Shown: positions 17,987 to 29,878, counted from the first letter of the stretch. The stretch: 64,000 nucleotides of DNA from Pisolithus tinctorius (GCA_024663395.1 JANFAH010000003.1:4278001-4342000), one strand, 5' to 3'. Notes: generated by a model from the letters alone, not told the origin. Program-made: numbers and translations.

Positions 17987-19340
17987 GTCTTGGGGGTAGA
18001 ACCCAAGCCCAAGGCTGGTGTGGCCTTGGTGGTGGCCACAGCATGAGCTTTGGCCTTTCTGGCTTTCTTGGGACACTTCTCAGTGAAGTGGCCAGGGCCT
18101 CTGCAGAACATGCAGAGGTTGCCCTCTATGCAATGCTTGTGTTCCTCTGGGGTGAGCTTCCCATCCTTCCTGAGCTTGCTAGGCTTGGGCTTGGAAGAGT
18201 TGCTATTATTACTATTGCTGGCTTCAATGAAGCTGGCTTGGGAGAGGATCCAGAGTTATTGTTACTGCCGGTCTTGGATTTGTCCTGACTGGCCTTGGGC
18301 TGACTGTTGTTGCTGGAGCCACTGGACTTGTTGTTACCAGAGTTGGATGAGCCCTGATGCTTACTCACCTGCTGGACTTCTTCCTTGTGCTCCCAATAGT
18401 GCACATCTATTTCTTGGGTGAGGTGGTGGAGCTTGTGAAGTGTCCAGGGTTTGCCAACCCGGCAGACCTCATCCTTGATTCAATCTGGAAGGCTGGAATA
18501 GAAATGGTGGCACAGTGCACTGTCTCCATAGCCTCAGACTTGTGAAGCAAGCTGATTAAAGTCAACTACATATTTGTTAATGTGCTGGCTTTCCTTCATA
18601 TGTAAATGGTCGAGTTGGCTCTTGGCATCAGCAACCAGATCGTGGGGGCCGAAGGTGGTTTGTAGCTCCAGGACGAACTCCCTCCAGGAGTCCATCCAGA
18701 GAGGCCAGCTGTTGGGGTTGTCGAGCCTGAGCAAGTCCAGCTTGAACCACTCTAGGGCCATGCCTTTGAGGTAGGATTGCGCAAAGATGACCTTGGCACG
18801 GTTGGTCCTGAAAGCCCAGGGTCGGTCTTGGAAATTGAGCTTGCACTGGATAAAGAAAGCACGAAGCTTCTTGGGGTTGGTTCCATCAAAAGTGTTGGGC
18901 TCGTGCAACTTGGTCCTGCTTGAGGACTCAGGACTAGTGCAGGCATTGCGAGCCAACAGTTTGATGGCCGATGCAAGGTTATCTAAGACCATAATGGCAG
19001 GCTCAGTGTCCAGATCTGGGAGGTCTGGTTCGTCCTCCAGATTATCATCACCAGGACCATTATCACTGGGGTCATCATCATCTGGGTTGTTGTCATCATT
19101 GTTGCCTGGCCCATCATTGCTGGGGTCACCCTCGGGGATGGGAGCAGTGGGATGATGTGGTGTAGGAGTATTAGATGTGTGGGCTGAAAAGCCCCTGAAG
19201 GGACTGATGGGATCTGGAGAGCACCTAGTGGTGCCCAAAGCAGCTAGTGCTGTTTCGCAGTGAGCCCCACTGGCTGAGGCAGAGTCAGGATTGGTGGCAG
19301 AGTGGCCATGGGGAGGTTGGAAGCAAGTCTTGGTTGCCAT
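17977..19340 (-). pseudogene. gag: Gyp2 Gag, decayed
   Basis: It starts at ATG 19340, about 38 bp inside the 5' LTR, and ends at TAG 17979-17977. The acidic N-terminal half, the gag core (EPNTFDGTNPKKLRAFFIQCKLNFQDRPWAF, split here only for length, then YLKGMALEWF and TTFGPHDL) and a CCHC knuckle CMFCRGPGHFTEKC near the C-terminus are recognisable. Stop codons after LASQV and SLPD, and a frame change near 18230 in a Ser/Asn/Lys-rich linker, disable it. It is the same family as Gyp3 Gag but well diverged. Confidence 0.85.
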
Positions 19341-19378
19341 GATGATTTAGACCCACACAAGTGGCGAGTCTGAAATAC

Positions 19379-19903
19379 TGTCAAGTTTCGGGATGTCCAG
19401 GTTGAGGCCAGACTGGAGACCAAGGCAGGCATGAGGCTGAGGGGTCAGGATCAGGAGGGGAGTCAAAGGTACAGATGGTTGGACTGATTGGACTTAGCAA
19501 CTGAGGATACAGCACTATTCCCTTGTGTGGATCTCAGTCTGAGTCTGAGGCTGAGACAGGGTTATCAGAGTATACTTAGTTGATTTCAGACTAAGGAGTA
19601 CAGGCTGAGTATCAAAGAGCTTATATACTAGAAGTAACTATGGTATGGAGACTGGTAATGCTGGTCTTGCAAGGATTGCTAAGACAATTGGTAAGACAGG
19701 GATTAGTAATGTATGACTAAGGTAGTGGAGACTGGGACAGGTGGACTGGGGACAGGACCAGGCAGGACTTAACTGAAATGACATGCACTGCAAAGCAGTG
19801 CTTACTGTGCTAGACCAACTGGGGACATGGGACTGGCAAGGCTGAGGCCAGACTGAGTGAGTGCGAGGCTGAGCCTGGCTGGGGTCAAGGCATGGCTATG
19901 ACA
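19379..19903 (-). repeat. 5' LTR of Gyp2 (525 bp)
   Basis: Ends TGTCA..TGACA. On the minus strand a TATA box TATATAAG lies at 19627-19620. It is followed by GCTGA, the target duplication. Confidence 0.9.
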
Positions 19904-20171
19904 GCTGAACTTGTTGTAACCCCTATGGTTCCTGTACTAACCCTCATGTTGATAGGTTCCCTCTGTTAGGAGTATAAACCCAACATGGGAGAAGTGAGAA
20001 GAGAGGATATATTTGAGGGGAATTGCAAGGTAGTGAAAAACTAAAGTACTGGGTATTGTACTTCTAGCTATAAATGAGACAAGGGAAACATGCATATGGA
20101 CAATCAAAGTGCAGTGACAACACCATGAAAACCCCTGTGACCCCATGTAGTCCATTTAGTCACAACATATA
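19904..20171. other. Old CpG-poor DNA, no gene seen
   Basis: The first 80 bp are related in inverted orientation to about 37890-37990. The last two bases before 20172 (TA) are the Tc1-a target duplication. Confidence 0.5.
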
Positions 20172-21771
20172 CAGTGACTTCCAAAATTGATTCAATGTTT
20201 GCACATTTTGGGTTGTTTGTTGAATTGATCAGGAACAAAGACAAATAAGACCAAAGTGTAAGTTGATGACATAAACCATTTGCACAGGGCTATCCATCAA
20301 AAAAAAAGATTATGTAATTTGAATTAGTATCCATGGCAATATACTTGATTTAAATCACCATGTTATTGAATCAATTTTGTAACTATGTATTGGATCCATC
20401 AGAATCCAACCAATATCACATAAAACAATTTCAAAAATCATCAAAGATGGTTGCTATGGTTATTGTACCTTAGCAACCATTTCAGTCCAAGCTATTTAAC
20501 CACTGTCTATGTTGTCAATGCTTCCTAACTATACTATGCACCCCATCTCCTCTGCTCAGAAGGCAAACATCATTTCTCTGGCCTGTAATGGTCATTCTAC
20601 TTGCACTATTGCCTCCCGGCTGGGTATCAGCCAGCCTACAGTCTCCAGGGTGCTCAAGAACCTTCTTCTGGACATCCTGCTAAGCTTTCATCCACCTCTC
20701 AGCATGCTATTCTTACACAAATCACCACAGGCAAGGCCACCAATGCTGTTGAGGTTACAAAGAACATCAATTCCATAATCTCCAATCCAGTCTCCTCACA
20801 AACAGTCAGAAGGGTCCTCAGAAAACATTCATTCAAGGCTGTAACAAAGAAGAAAAAACCACACCTTTCTATAACTCACAGGAAGAAGCAATTAGCCTTT
20901 GCTCTGAAATACAAAGAATGGACTGTGGAGGACTGGAGAAGGGTTATCTGGTCAGATGAGACCAAAATCAATAGGATTGGGTCAGATGGGAAGGTTTGGG
21001 TGTGGAAACAGGCAGGAGAGGGGCTTATTAAGAGAGAGATACAGGGAACAGTCAAGCATGGAGGAGGGCACATTATGGTATGGGGATGTATGGGCTGGGA
21101 AGGTGTTGACCACCTTGCAGAGATTGAGGGGAGGATGGATGCCAACCAATATGTGGACACTTTGGAGAGCCAGTTGCTTCCTAGCTTGGGAGATTCTGGA
21201 ATTCCTTTGTAGGATGTTATCTTTCAACAGGACAATGACCCAAAACATACCTCCAAAAAGGCCAAGAAGTGGTTGGAGGACAACAATATCAATGCTCTAG
21301 ACTAGCCTCCACAGTCTCCAGATATGAACCCCATTGAACACCTCTGGAATCACATCAAACAGGAGCTCAACAAGTATTCAACACAGCCAAAGGGAGTTTG
21401 GGAGGTTTGGGAGAGAGTGGCAGTGGTGTGGAATAATATAGACCCAGGGGTGTGTCAGAATTTAATTGAAAGTATGCCTAGAAGGGTCCAAGCAGTGATA
21501 AAAGCCAAGGGAGGTCATACCAAGTATTAAAATTATCAGTTTCTTTATCTCTGATACACACCTCCAAAATTGGTTCAATGACATGGCAATTTAAATTGTA
21601 TATACCTTTATGGATACTAATTCAAATTACATAATTCTTTTTTTGATGGATAGTCCTGTGCAAATAGCTTATGTCATCAACTTACACTTTGGTCTTATTT
21701 GTCTTTGTTCTTGATAAATTCAACAAACAACCCAATATGTGCAAACATTGAATCAATTTTGGAAGTCACTG
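20172..21771 (+). mobile_element. Tc1 family DNA transposon Tc1-a (1600 bp)
   Basis: Terminal inverted repeats of about 163 bp (20172-20334 and 21610-21771) start CAGTGACTTCCAAAATTGA. TA flanks both ends (20170-20171 and 21772-21773). One decayed DD34E transposase is inside, in the same direction as the coordinates. Confidence 0.93.
20509..21530 (+). pseudogene. Tc1 DD34E transposase, decayed (Tc1-a)
   Basis: The N-terminal paired-like helix-turn-helix (IASRLGISQPTVSRVLKN) is followed by a frameshift around 20660-20690. The frame then resumes with QITTGKATNAVEV, RRVLRKHSFKAVTKKKKP and the catalytic core: Asp in WSDETKINR, Asp in FQQDNDPKHTS and Glu in NPIEHLWN. There are 34 residues between the last two, the Tc1 spacing. 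Two in-frame TAG codons interrupt it, one after GIPL (probably CAG) and one after NALD (probably TGG), both explainable by transitions. The catalytic triad itself is intact, but the protein cannot be made. Confidence 0.92.
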
Positions 21772-21773
21772 TA

Positions 21774-22680
21774 GGTAGCCTGCACACCAATATGCCAACA
21801 CTTATATAGACCCTGAGATGGGCCTGTCTAAATACATAGATTAGCCATGACACATGGACAGGCCTGTAAGCACAATGCCACAACATATGGGAGGGCCTGT
21901 GGAGGGTAAGGATGCTGCAACATATAGACAGGCCCATGACCAAGTAAGTATGCTGAGCTACTGTAAGACATGGACAGGCCTGTCCATGGTAGGGTGCACC
22001 CCAGTCACAATATCAGGACAGGCCCACCTATTGTATCATGGAGAACATCACAACATATGGACAGGCCTGTCTGTCATACATGCTTTATAGGGTCACAACA
22101 TACATAGGGGCCCCCCTATGATAGATTACAGAGTTGGCAACATATGGAAGAGCCCATCTATGGGATAATATACCCTTGTCACAGCATATAGATGGGCCTG
22201 TCAGTAATATCATTTACAGGGTCACAACACATGGATGGGCCCATCTAGTAAGATGCACCCCTGCCTCAACATAAAGATGGGCCCATCAGTAATATCAATT
22301 ATAGTGTCACAACATATGGATGGGCCCTTCCATAATATCATTTATACCATCACAACACATGGGCAGGCCTGTCCATAGAAGATATACCTGTCACAACATA
22401 AAGATGGGCCCTTCAATATATATCATTTACAGGGTCACAACACATGGATAGGCCCATCTAGTAAGGTGCACCCCTGTCACGACATAAAGATGGGCCCATC
22501 AGTAATATCATTTACAGGCTCACAACACATGGATGGGCCCATCTAGTAAGATGCACCCCTGCTGCAACATAAAGATCAGCCTGTCAGTAATATCGTTTAT
22601 AGCATCACAACATATGGACAGGCCCTTCTGTATCATTTACACCATCACAACACATAGGCAGGCCCATCCATAGTAAGATG
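21774..22680. repeat. Minisatellite, unit about 43 bp, roughly 18-20 degenerate copies
   Basis: Units share CACAACAYATGGATGGGCCC followed by a variable tail. Two unit types alternate, one with ATCTAGTAAGATGCACCCCTG and the other with ATCAGTAATATCATTTACAGG after the core, giving an 85-bp higher-order period in places. GGGCCC or GGCCTG palindromes recur in each unit. Related pieces are at 12130-12510 and 33216-33322. Confidence 0.85.
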
Positions 22681-22682
22681 TA

Positions 22683-22896
22683 CAGTGGCTCAAAAAACTG
22701 ACTGCATGTTTGGACATTTTTCACTAAATCAATACTGCCCCATATCCCCTAACCTAGGCCCTAACCTATAAGTGTATGAAACAAAGCCCTTACCATTGGC
22801 TCTCTATTGGTGCAGGGGTCAAGGGTTTTGGATAATGTTTGATCAAATGGCAGCCATTTCAAAATGATGACTCATGCAGTCAGTTTTTTGACTTTA
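22683..22896 (+). repeat. Left inverted repeat of Tc1-b
   Basis: Outer site TCAAAAAACTGACTGCATG and, at the inner end, its inverted copy CATGCAGTCAGTTTTTTGA about 165 bp away. These could be two transposase-binding sites. Confidence 0.88.
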
Positions 22897-23037
22897 TATC
22901 AATTTAAGTATCTAGTACTTCATATGAGCTCCTTTGGCCCTAATAACTGCTTCAATCCTTCTAGGCATGCTTTCTATCTATTTTTGACACCTCTCCTCAT
23001 CAATCTTCCCCCACCCTTCCCCCACTCTTTCCCACAG

Positions 23038-23880
23038 TCAGTGAATGACTGTAGGAGCACTCTCATAACCTGAGAGGCATCTCTTGAGGTGGTTCCAAGT
23101 ATGTTCAATGGGATTACAGTCTGGAGATTGTGCAGGGCAGTCCAGAAGGTTGATTTCCTGTTCTTCCAACCAACTGTGGGCTCTCCTAGAGGTGTGCTTG
23201 GGGCCATTATCTTGTTGAAAGATTATATGACCTTCTGGAATTCCAGAATCTTCCAAGCTTTGCAGCAGCCCCTGCTCCAAAATGGCCACATACTGTTCAG
23301 CATCCATCCATCCTTCCACCTCACTCAAAACCCCTTCTCCATTCCACCTTCTGCAGCCCCATACCATCAGTGAACCTCCTCCAAACTTAACTGTACCCTT
23401 GACCTCTCTAGCAATTAGCCCCACACCCTTCCTTTTCCACACATACTCTTGCCCATTTGATGCAGTCCTATGTATTTAGGTCTCCTCTGACCATATAACT
23501 CTCATCCAGTCCTCCACAGTCCAATTCTGGTACTTGAGAGCAACAACTAGCCTTCTCTTCATGTGTCCATTAGAAAGCAAGGGCTTCTTTTTCTTGACCA
23601 CACCCTTAGAGAGGCTTCCTTGAGGCTATTTCTGACAGTCTGTGGCAGACAGGAGTATCAATAAGAGAATTGATGAATTGAATGGCATGGACAGCATTTT
23701 TGGCCTTGCCAGTAATGATTTGCTGAACAATAGCCCTTTTGTTGGTAGGGGTAAGCTTTAATGGATGGCTGCCACAAAGCCTAGTCCTCTCTGGCTGGAG
23801 TTTCTGAAGGACATGGCATACTGTAGACTGCCCTAAGCCAGTTTGGGAAGCAATTTTCCTGGTGGAAAGATCAAGAGAGG
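23038..23880 (-). pseudogene. Tc1 DD34E transposase, decayed (Tc1-b)
   Basis: The N-terminal end (ATG at 32873, to 32823) lies on the far side of Gyp3-B, which inserted just before LDLSTRKIASQTGLGQSTV. Recognisable segments: a helix-turn-helix, KLTPTNKRAIVQQIITGKAKNAV, NWTVEDWMRVIWSEET, GGGSLMVWGC, FQQDNGPKHTS and NPIEHTWNHLKR. The first catalytic Asp is Glu (WSEET instead of WSDET). A frame change follows IASRKPL near 23606, and an in-frame stop follows WSEET. Spacing between the second Asp and the Glu is 34 residues. It is a separate lineage from Tc1-a. Confidence 0.9.
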
Positions 23881-24613
23881 TGTCATGACTGTGTTCATCC
23901 TGCATCATCACTAACTCCACACCCTTTTCCACCAGTCATTCGCTCACTCCACACCAACTCTGCCCACCTTCTATCATCTATGAACCATCTCTGCTCCAAC
24001 TACTGTCGGACTTGTGTTGCTCTCCTACTGGACTGGGTGGACTGTTCTCTGAGGGGTCATGTGACTACCTTCAGACTTCTCCCTGACAGCACATGGTCAG
24101 GTACTCCACAGCGCACACACCGCATGGTCCAGTGCCTGGACTGTTTCCTTTTCTGGATGTTCTATGTTACCTGTTCGTATGTCCTCTGTCTACCCTTCAT
24201 TCATCATCTAGGAAGTTTTTGCTTGAAATTTTCTGGGTCTCCATATGTCAGTTCTGATTCCAGTTACTGTACCTCTGTAATAGTATAAAAGCATGTATCA
24301 TACTCTGCCGTTCCTTAGTATGAATATCAACTTAGTTCCTACTCCCTCTGATTCCATCTTCTGCCTGTCGGAGTTATCTCCAACTCTCCATCTGTACTCT
24401 CCCTCTGAAATACAAGGGCTGAGATCGTGCAAGGGGGTAGTGCACGAGCTAAACCTGATGCCCTCACTCTGCTCTGCCTCTGTCTTGGCAGACTTCGTTC
24501 CTGCCACCACTCCGCCAGTCGGAGTTCTGTTCCTGTGTGTCGGACTTGCTTCTGAACCCTTCTCTAGACCTTGTTAAGCATCGGAGTTGGTCAGAGTAGG
24601 CCTGGACTTGACA
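23881..24613 (+). repeat. 5' LTR of Gyp3 copy B (733 bp)
   Basis: Same family as 35951-36676, 52497-53231 and 61686-62720. It carries a TATA box at 24284-24291. Confidence 0.93.
24284..24291 (+). promoter_or_regulatory. TATA box in Gyp3 LTR
   Basis: TATAAAAG lies 330 bp before the LTR end. The same box is kept in copies E and F. Confidence 0.7.
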
Positions 24614-24674
24614 GTATATTCGTACTCGCACTTGTACGATCTCGTTTTCTGTCTTCCAAAAAACTTACACCATT

Positions 24675-25958
24675 ATGAGGACTCAAGCTCAATCCCAGAG
24701 AGAGGTCGCAGAGAACCTCGCTGTTGCGCTAGCTAATCTGTGTCAACTCCCTTCCATCATTGTACAGTTCCAATCATTCTCCACTCAACACCACTCTCAC
24801 GCTGAGGGCGAAAGCGCTTTGCAAGCTGGTCACTCCGACCTCCACCCAACAACCTTCCATACTCTGTCTCCTTGTAATCAAGATGATGGACCTGACCCTG
24901 ACCCTGATTATCCTGATGGTGATCCTGATGGCAGGGGCGGTGGTGATGGGGATATCCCTGAAGACCCAGCTGAGCTGCCAGAGGATCCCCTTGTAGCTCT
25001 TGCTAGAGCTGTCCATGCACTTGCATGGTCTAGTTCGCACACTGGGGACTCCGCTCCGAAAACCAAAGTCCGTGAGCCTGACACCTTCAACGGCTCTGAC
25101 CCTAAAAAACTCCACAAGTTCCTTGTTCAGTGCGAGTTGAACTTCCAAGACCGCCCTTGTGCATTCCATTCTGACAGAGCAAAGGTTACCTTTGCTCAGT
25201 CTTATCTCAAGGGTATGGCTCTGGCTTGGTTCGAGTCAGACCTACTAAATCCCAACAACTATGACCACCTGCTCTGGATGGATGACTACCATGAGTTCTT
25301 ACAAGAGCTCACAACTAATTTTGGTCCACATGATGCCATAGCAGATGCCATCCAACAACTCGAGAACCTCACCATGAAGGATGGTTCTCGAATTACCAAA
25401 TATGTCGTGGAGTTCAATCGCTGGGCTTCACAAGTCAAGGACTACGGTGTCAGTGCACTCCACCACTGCTTCTATAGCAGACTTCCAGACCACATCAAGG
25501 ATGAGATCACTCATGTCAGAAAACCTTCTACCCTTGCACAACTCTGTGAACTCGCTCAGACCATCAATGCGCACTACTGGGAGCGCAAAGCAGAGATCTT
25601 GCACACCACCAAGTCTGCCTCTGACAAGTCGCAGTCTTCCAACTCTGACAGTAAAACTAAATCATTGTCCTCATCCTCCGCTCCAAAGTCTGATGCCAAG
25701 GGCAAGGGCAAACAGAAAGATCCACCCAAGTCTGACACACCCAAGTCCGATATTGCCCATCTTCTGGGCAAGGATGGCAAGCTCACCTCCACTGAACGAC
25801 AGTGCAGGATGAAGAACAACCTCTGCCTCTTCTGTGGTGAGGCTGGCCACTCTGCCAAGGACTGTCCCAAGTCCACCTCTCATGCAGCCAAAGCCTGTGC
25901 AGCTACAGCTGGAACTCCGCCTCCTCCGACTGAGGAGAAGGCAGAGCCAAAAAATTAG
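24675..25958 (+). CDS. gag: Gyp3 Gag, intact in copy B
   Basis: The 427-residue frame starts at ATG 24675, 61 bp after the LTR, and ends at TAG 25956-25958. A disordered Asp/Pro/Gly-rich segment (about residues 75-100) precedes the gag core (TKVREPDTFNGSDPKKLHKF, YLKGMALAWFESDLL, TTNFGPHDAI). A Lys/Ser-rich linker (PKSDAKGKGKQKDPPKSD) leads to the CCHC knuckle CLFCGEAGHSAKDC near residue 390. It is the only complete Gyp3 gag here; copy E is broken. The last codons CCA AAA AAT TAG form the slippery site. It would assemble into cytoplasmic particles and bind RNA. Confidence 0.93.
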   Translation: MRTQAQSQREVAENLAVALANLCQLPSIIVQFQSFSTQHHSHAEGESALQAGHSDLHPTTFHTLSPCNQDDGPDPDPDYPDGDPDGRGGGDGDIPEDPAELPEDPLVALARAVHALAWSSSHTGDSAPKTKVREPDTFNGSDPKKLHKFLVQCELNFQDRPCAFHSDRAKVTFAQSYLKGMALAWFESDLLNPNNYDHLLWMDDYHEFLQELTTNFGPHDAIADAIQQLENLTMKDGSRITKYVVEFNRWASQVKDYGVSALHHCFYSRLPDHIKDEITHVRKPSTLAQLCELAQTINAHYWERKAEILHTTKSASDKSQSSNSDSKTKSLSSSSAPKSDAKGKGKQKDPPKSDTPKSDIAHLLGKDGKLTSTERQCRMKNNLCLFCGEAGHSAKDCPKSTSHAAKACAATAGTPPPPTEEKAEPKN

Positions 25959-25993
25959 TCCACTCCTCCAGGGAGCTCGCACAGCCTGGAGGA
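25949..25993 (+). promoter_or_regulatory. -1 frameshift signal at the gag stop of Gyp3 copy B
   Basis: The heptamer A AAA AAT (25949-25955) abuts the TAG stop. After 8 nt a 9-bp perfect stem follows, TCCTCCAGG (25964-25972) with CCTGGAGGA (25985-25993), loop 12 nt. The signal is conserved in copy E. Confidence 0.82.
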
Positions 25994-28900
25994 AGCATTG
26001 ATCCCAACTGTGTGCAACCAGACATCTGACTCAACGCATCCACTCTTTCTAGTCCCAATTCTTTACTTCCATCTGTAACTCTTCTTGACTATTCTGATGA
26101 TACTGTTTCTGTGTTGATCAATTCTGGTTCTTCTCATTGTTTTGTAGACCCATCTATAGTCAAAAAATATGCCATTCCTGTTTCCTCCATTTCTCCGCCG
26201 GTTCTGCTCTGCCTGTTTGATGGTAGTACAAATGCTGTCATTTCCCAAGAAGTAGATCTTTCCCTCCGCTTCCCTTCTGGCGATGTCAATTCCATTTCAT
26301 TTTATGTTACTCTGTTGGATTCTTCATGTTCACTGGTATTAGGACACAACTGGCTCACCTGCTTCAATCCATCGATTGACTGGGTACTGGGCAGTATATT
26401 GTTCAAACCATCGCTACAGGGAATGCCGACACCCCAGGCACCTTCGTCATCTTCTGCTGCAACTTCCGCTCTGGATCCGACACTCTCCACTCTGTTTGCA
26501 GCTCTGACTGCACCTCCGACAGACTCGCCATGCTCTGCTCCGCTTGTCTCACTCATCAATGCTGCTGCATATGTCAGAGCCTGTGCCCTCCCTGGCTCTA
26601 GACAGTTCTGCTTACAGCTCTCCACTGATGATGTGAAGCTTCGTGCATCCTCTGCTTCTTCTCTGCCTCCTGACCTCTCCTTGGTTCCTCCTGAGTATCA
26701 TGAGTTTGCTGACATCTTTAGTAAAGACAAGGCCACAGAACTTCCACCACACTGCTTGTTCAATCTCAAGATCGACCTTGAGGAAGGAGCCTCTCTGCCC
26801 ATTGGCACGATCTACTCTCTGTCTCTGCCAGAGCTTGAAGCTCTACACACCTTTATTGATGAGCATCTTGGCTATGGTTTCATCAAACAGTCCACCTCCG
26901 CTCACAGTGCCCCTGTCCTCTTCGTAAAGAAGAAGGACGGTTCACTCCACCTCTGCATAGACTATCAAGGACTCAACAAAATCATGAAAAAAGATCGCTA
27001 TCCGCTGCCGCTCATCTCCGACCTACTCGACTCTCCAAGCTGTGCCAAAGTCTACACCAAGATCGATCTCTGCCATGCCTATCATCTAGTCTGCATAGCA
27101 GACGGAGATGAATGGAAAATGGCTTTCCACACTCGTTATGGTTCTTACGAGTGGTGGGTAATGCCATTCGGTCTGACTAATGTGCCTGCAGCTTTCCAGC
27201 AATTTGTCAACAGCATCTTTGCAGACATGCTCGATGTCTGTGTCATGGTATACCTCAATGACATCCTAATCTATTCGCAGGACACGGAGTCACATTGTGA
27301 ACACCTAAAAGAGGTACTCCGCCACCTTTGAAAGCATGGCCTTTATGCCAAGCTGGAGAAGTGCGAGTTTCACTCTGACTCCGTCAAGTACCTCGGTTAT
27401 GTTCTTTCTCCCTCCAGTCTCACCATGTCTGCTGAGAAGGTTCAGGCAGTCTGCGACTGGCCTGAGCTGTGGAAGGTGTGAGACATCCAGTCTTTCCTCA
27501 GTTTTGCAAATTTCTACAGACGATTCATTAATAACTACTCTGACATTGTCATTCCACTCACTCACCTCATGCAAAAGGGTGCTCCTTGGAACTTTTCTGA
27601 GGAGTGCTGCTCCGCTTTCCTCCGCCTGAAGGATGCCTTCAGCTCTGCTCCTGTTCTCACTCATTGGGTTCCTGACACTCCACTTACAGTTGAAACTGAC
27701 ACCTCTGACTATGCCATTGCTGGCATTTTGTCGATCACCTGCTCCAACAGTGAACTCCACCCAGTCACTTTCTACTCTCGCACCATGACTGCACCAGAAC
27801 TCAACTATGATACCCATGACAAGGAGCTGTTGGCTATCTTCAAGGCTTTCTGCCATTGGCGGCATTACCTGGAAGGTTCTGCCTTACCTGTTGACATGGT
27901 GACAGACCACAAAAACCTTGAGTATTTCTCCACCTCTAAGGTTCTCACCTGTCAACAGGCCCACTGGTCAGAGTACCTTTCCCAGTTCAACCTTGCCATC
28001 CACTTCCAACCTGGCCACCTTGGAGCCAAACCCGATGCACTTATGCGACATTGGGACGTCTACCCAAAAGGGGGGGATAGGGACTATGCACAGGTAAATC
28101 CTCACAACCTCCACCCTATGTTTACACAGGAGAAACTCGTGTCATCCCTCTGTACCACCACCCTCATGGCACCTGTGCTCTGTGCCACCATGGTCTTCAA
28201 TGTTGAGTGCTTGCACTCCGACATCACCTCCGCCCTACCCTCTGACCCTGTCTCTGCCAGCCACCTTCCAACTCCGACTAAGCCTCAGTGGTCCCTGGAC
28301 TCTGATGGTCTACTCCGCCTTGACAGTCGCATCTTTGTCCCTGACATTGATGACCTCCACCTTTGAGTGCTTTGGTTTAAGCATGACCACCCTCTAGCAG
28401 GCCATTTCAGGCAAAACTGCACCCTAGAACTCATCTGCAGGGACTATGTGTGGCCTAACCTCCGCTCCGACATGAAAGAATATGTCAGGTCTTGCACCAC
28501 CTGTGGACACAGCAAAACTCTGCACCACTGCCCTTATGGTCTACTGAAGCAACTTCCCATCCCAGAGAGACCTTGGCACTCCATCTCCATGGACTTCATC
28601 AAACACCTCCCAAACTCTGATGGCTACTCTGCCATACTCGTGGTAGTGGACTGCCTCTCAAAGCAAGCGGTGTTCATCCCCACCCATGACTCCATCACCT
28701 CCACCAAACTCACTAAGCTCTTCCTAACCCATGTCTTCTCCAAGCATGGAGTTCCAGCTAATATCACCTCTGACAGAGGTCCTGAGTTCATCTCACACTT
28801 CTTCCGCTCTCTAGGAAAGGCCCTTGATATGTGTCTTCACTTCACTTTGGGTTACCACCCAGAAGGCAATGGCCAGACCGAGCGAATGAACCAGACCCTC

Positions 28901-29674
28901 GAACCCCACCTTCATGTCTACTGCAACTACCAACAAGACAACTGGGCTGAGCTGTGACCTCTAGCAGAGTTCACTTTCAACAACACACCAAGTGCAACTA
29001 CTGGAGTGTCTCCTTTCTTCGCTAACAAGGGATACCATCCAAACCTGTCTGTGGTCCCTGACCAAGACTTCACTTCTCCAAGGGCTCATGACTATGTCAT
29101 TGAGCTCTCCACCCTTCATGACTTCGTCCACTCTGAAATGTCCGCCGCTCAACAGCACTACCAGGGTCCAGCAGATGCTAAATGCATACCTCCACCTGAG
29201 TTCAAGGTCAGAGAACAGGCCTACATCAAAGCCAAGTACTTCCACTCCACTTGTCCTTCAGAAAAACTCTCTGAAAAGTACTTAGGTCTGTTCACCATCT
29301 TGGCCAGGCCAGGTATGCATTCTGTCACCCTTAAGCTCCCTGACTCTATGCACTCGGTACATCTGGTCTTCCATGTCTCACAACTGGAAGCCGCAGCGGC
29401 TAACCCTTTCCCAAACCGACAACAACCTCTGCCTCCACCAGTGGATGTCGATGGTGACCTTGAGTACGAAGTATCAGAGATACTCGACTCTAAGGTGGAC
29501 TGCTGTCGCCACCACTGTCAACTCTTGTATCTAGTCCGCTGGGCTGGTTATGAGAACACCGACGAAGAGACCTCTTGGTTGCTTGCAACTGAGCTAGATC
29601 ACACTTCTGACATAGTATCCACTTTCCATGAACACTATCCACACAAACCTGGCCTGTACCAACCTCTGCCATAA
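25955..29674 (+). pseudogene. pol: Gyp3 pol polyprotein with chromodomain, copy B
   Basis: In the -1 frame after the heptamer, the order is: protease (LINSGSSHCF, catalytic Asp replaced by Asn), reverse transcriptase (KKKDGSLHLCIDYQGLNK, VMVYLNDILIYS with the second catalytic Asp changed to Asn), RNase H (VETDTSDYAIAGIL, YDTHDKELLAIF), integrase (HDHPLAGHF, CTTC, MDFIKHLP, TSDRGPEFISHFF, GNGQTERMNQT) and chromodomain (YEVSEILDSKVD, YLVRWAGYENTDEETSW), ending at TAA 29672-29674. In-frame stops are near 26030, 27329, 27479, 28364 and 28956. Those near 27329 (RHL*KHG) and 28364 (LHL*VLWF) also occur in copy E and look like CGA to TGA. Confidence 0.93.
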
Positions 29675-29878
29675 TACTCCACCTACATAATCCTCCTCCA
29701 TGGGCCAACTCTGCCTCCTACTGGACTACCTTAGGTACTTTAGAATTTTCTCCACTTATCCATTTCACTTCTCAGAGTCACGAACAAAGTCACAAGTCTA
29801 TCTCATAGTAGTACAAAAAATACAAACTAAAGACAAAAAAAAAAAAGGAAAGAAAAACAAAAACAAAACAAAACTACC

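Larger units (their letters stand above)
12610..19903 (-). mobile_element. Chromodomain Ty3/gypsy retrotransposon Gyp2, internally deleted
   Basis: LTRs at 12610-13119 and 19379-19903 start TGTCA and end TGACA. The 5-bp duplication GCTGA flanks the element (12605-12609 and 19904-19908). Direction is minus: gag 19340-17977, the start of protease to 17808, then a 1.8-kb TG..CA element (15993-17807), then integrase and chromodomain to 14514. The rest of protease, reverse transcriptase and RNase H are missing. A plus-strand accessory gene (13240-14326) lies between integrase and the 3' LTR. A related empty site at 37950-38010 confirms the insertion point. Confidence 0.9.

Noticed and set aside
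20509..20778. A separate 89-codon gene at the start of Tc1-a
   Set aside because: It is the N-terminal helix-turn-helix of the transposase followed by a frameshift.
21774..22680. CRISPR array
   Set aside because: Units are degenerate and contiguous, without unique spacers, in a eukaryotic context.
29819..29870. A-rich run as a poly(A) tail of a non-LTR element
   Set aside because: It lies between Gyp3-B pol and the accessory gene 3' ends, with no LINE or SINE sequence and no duplication around it.
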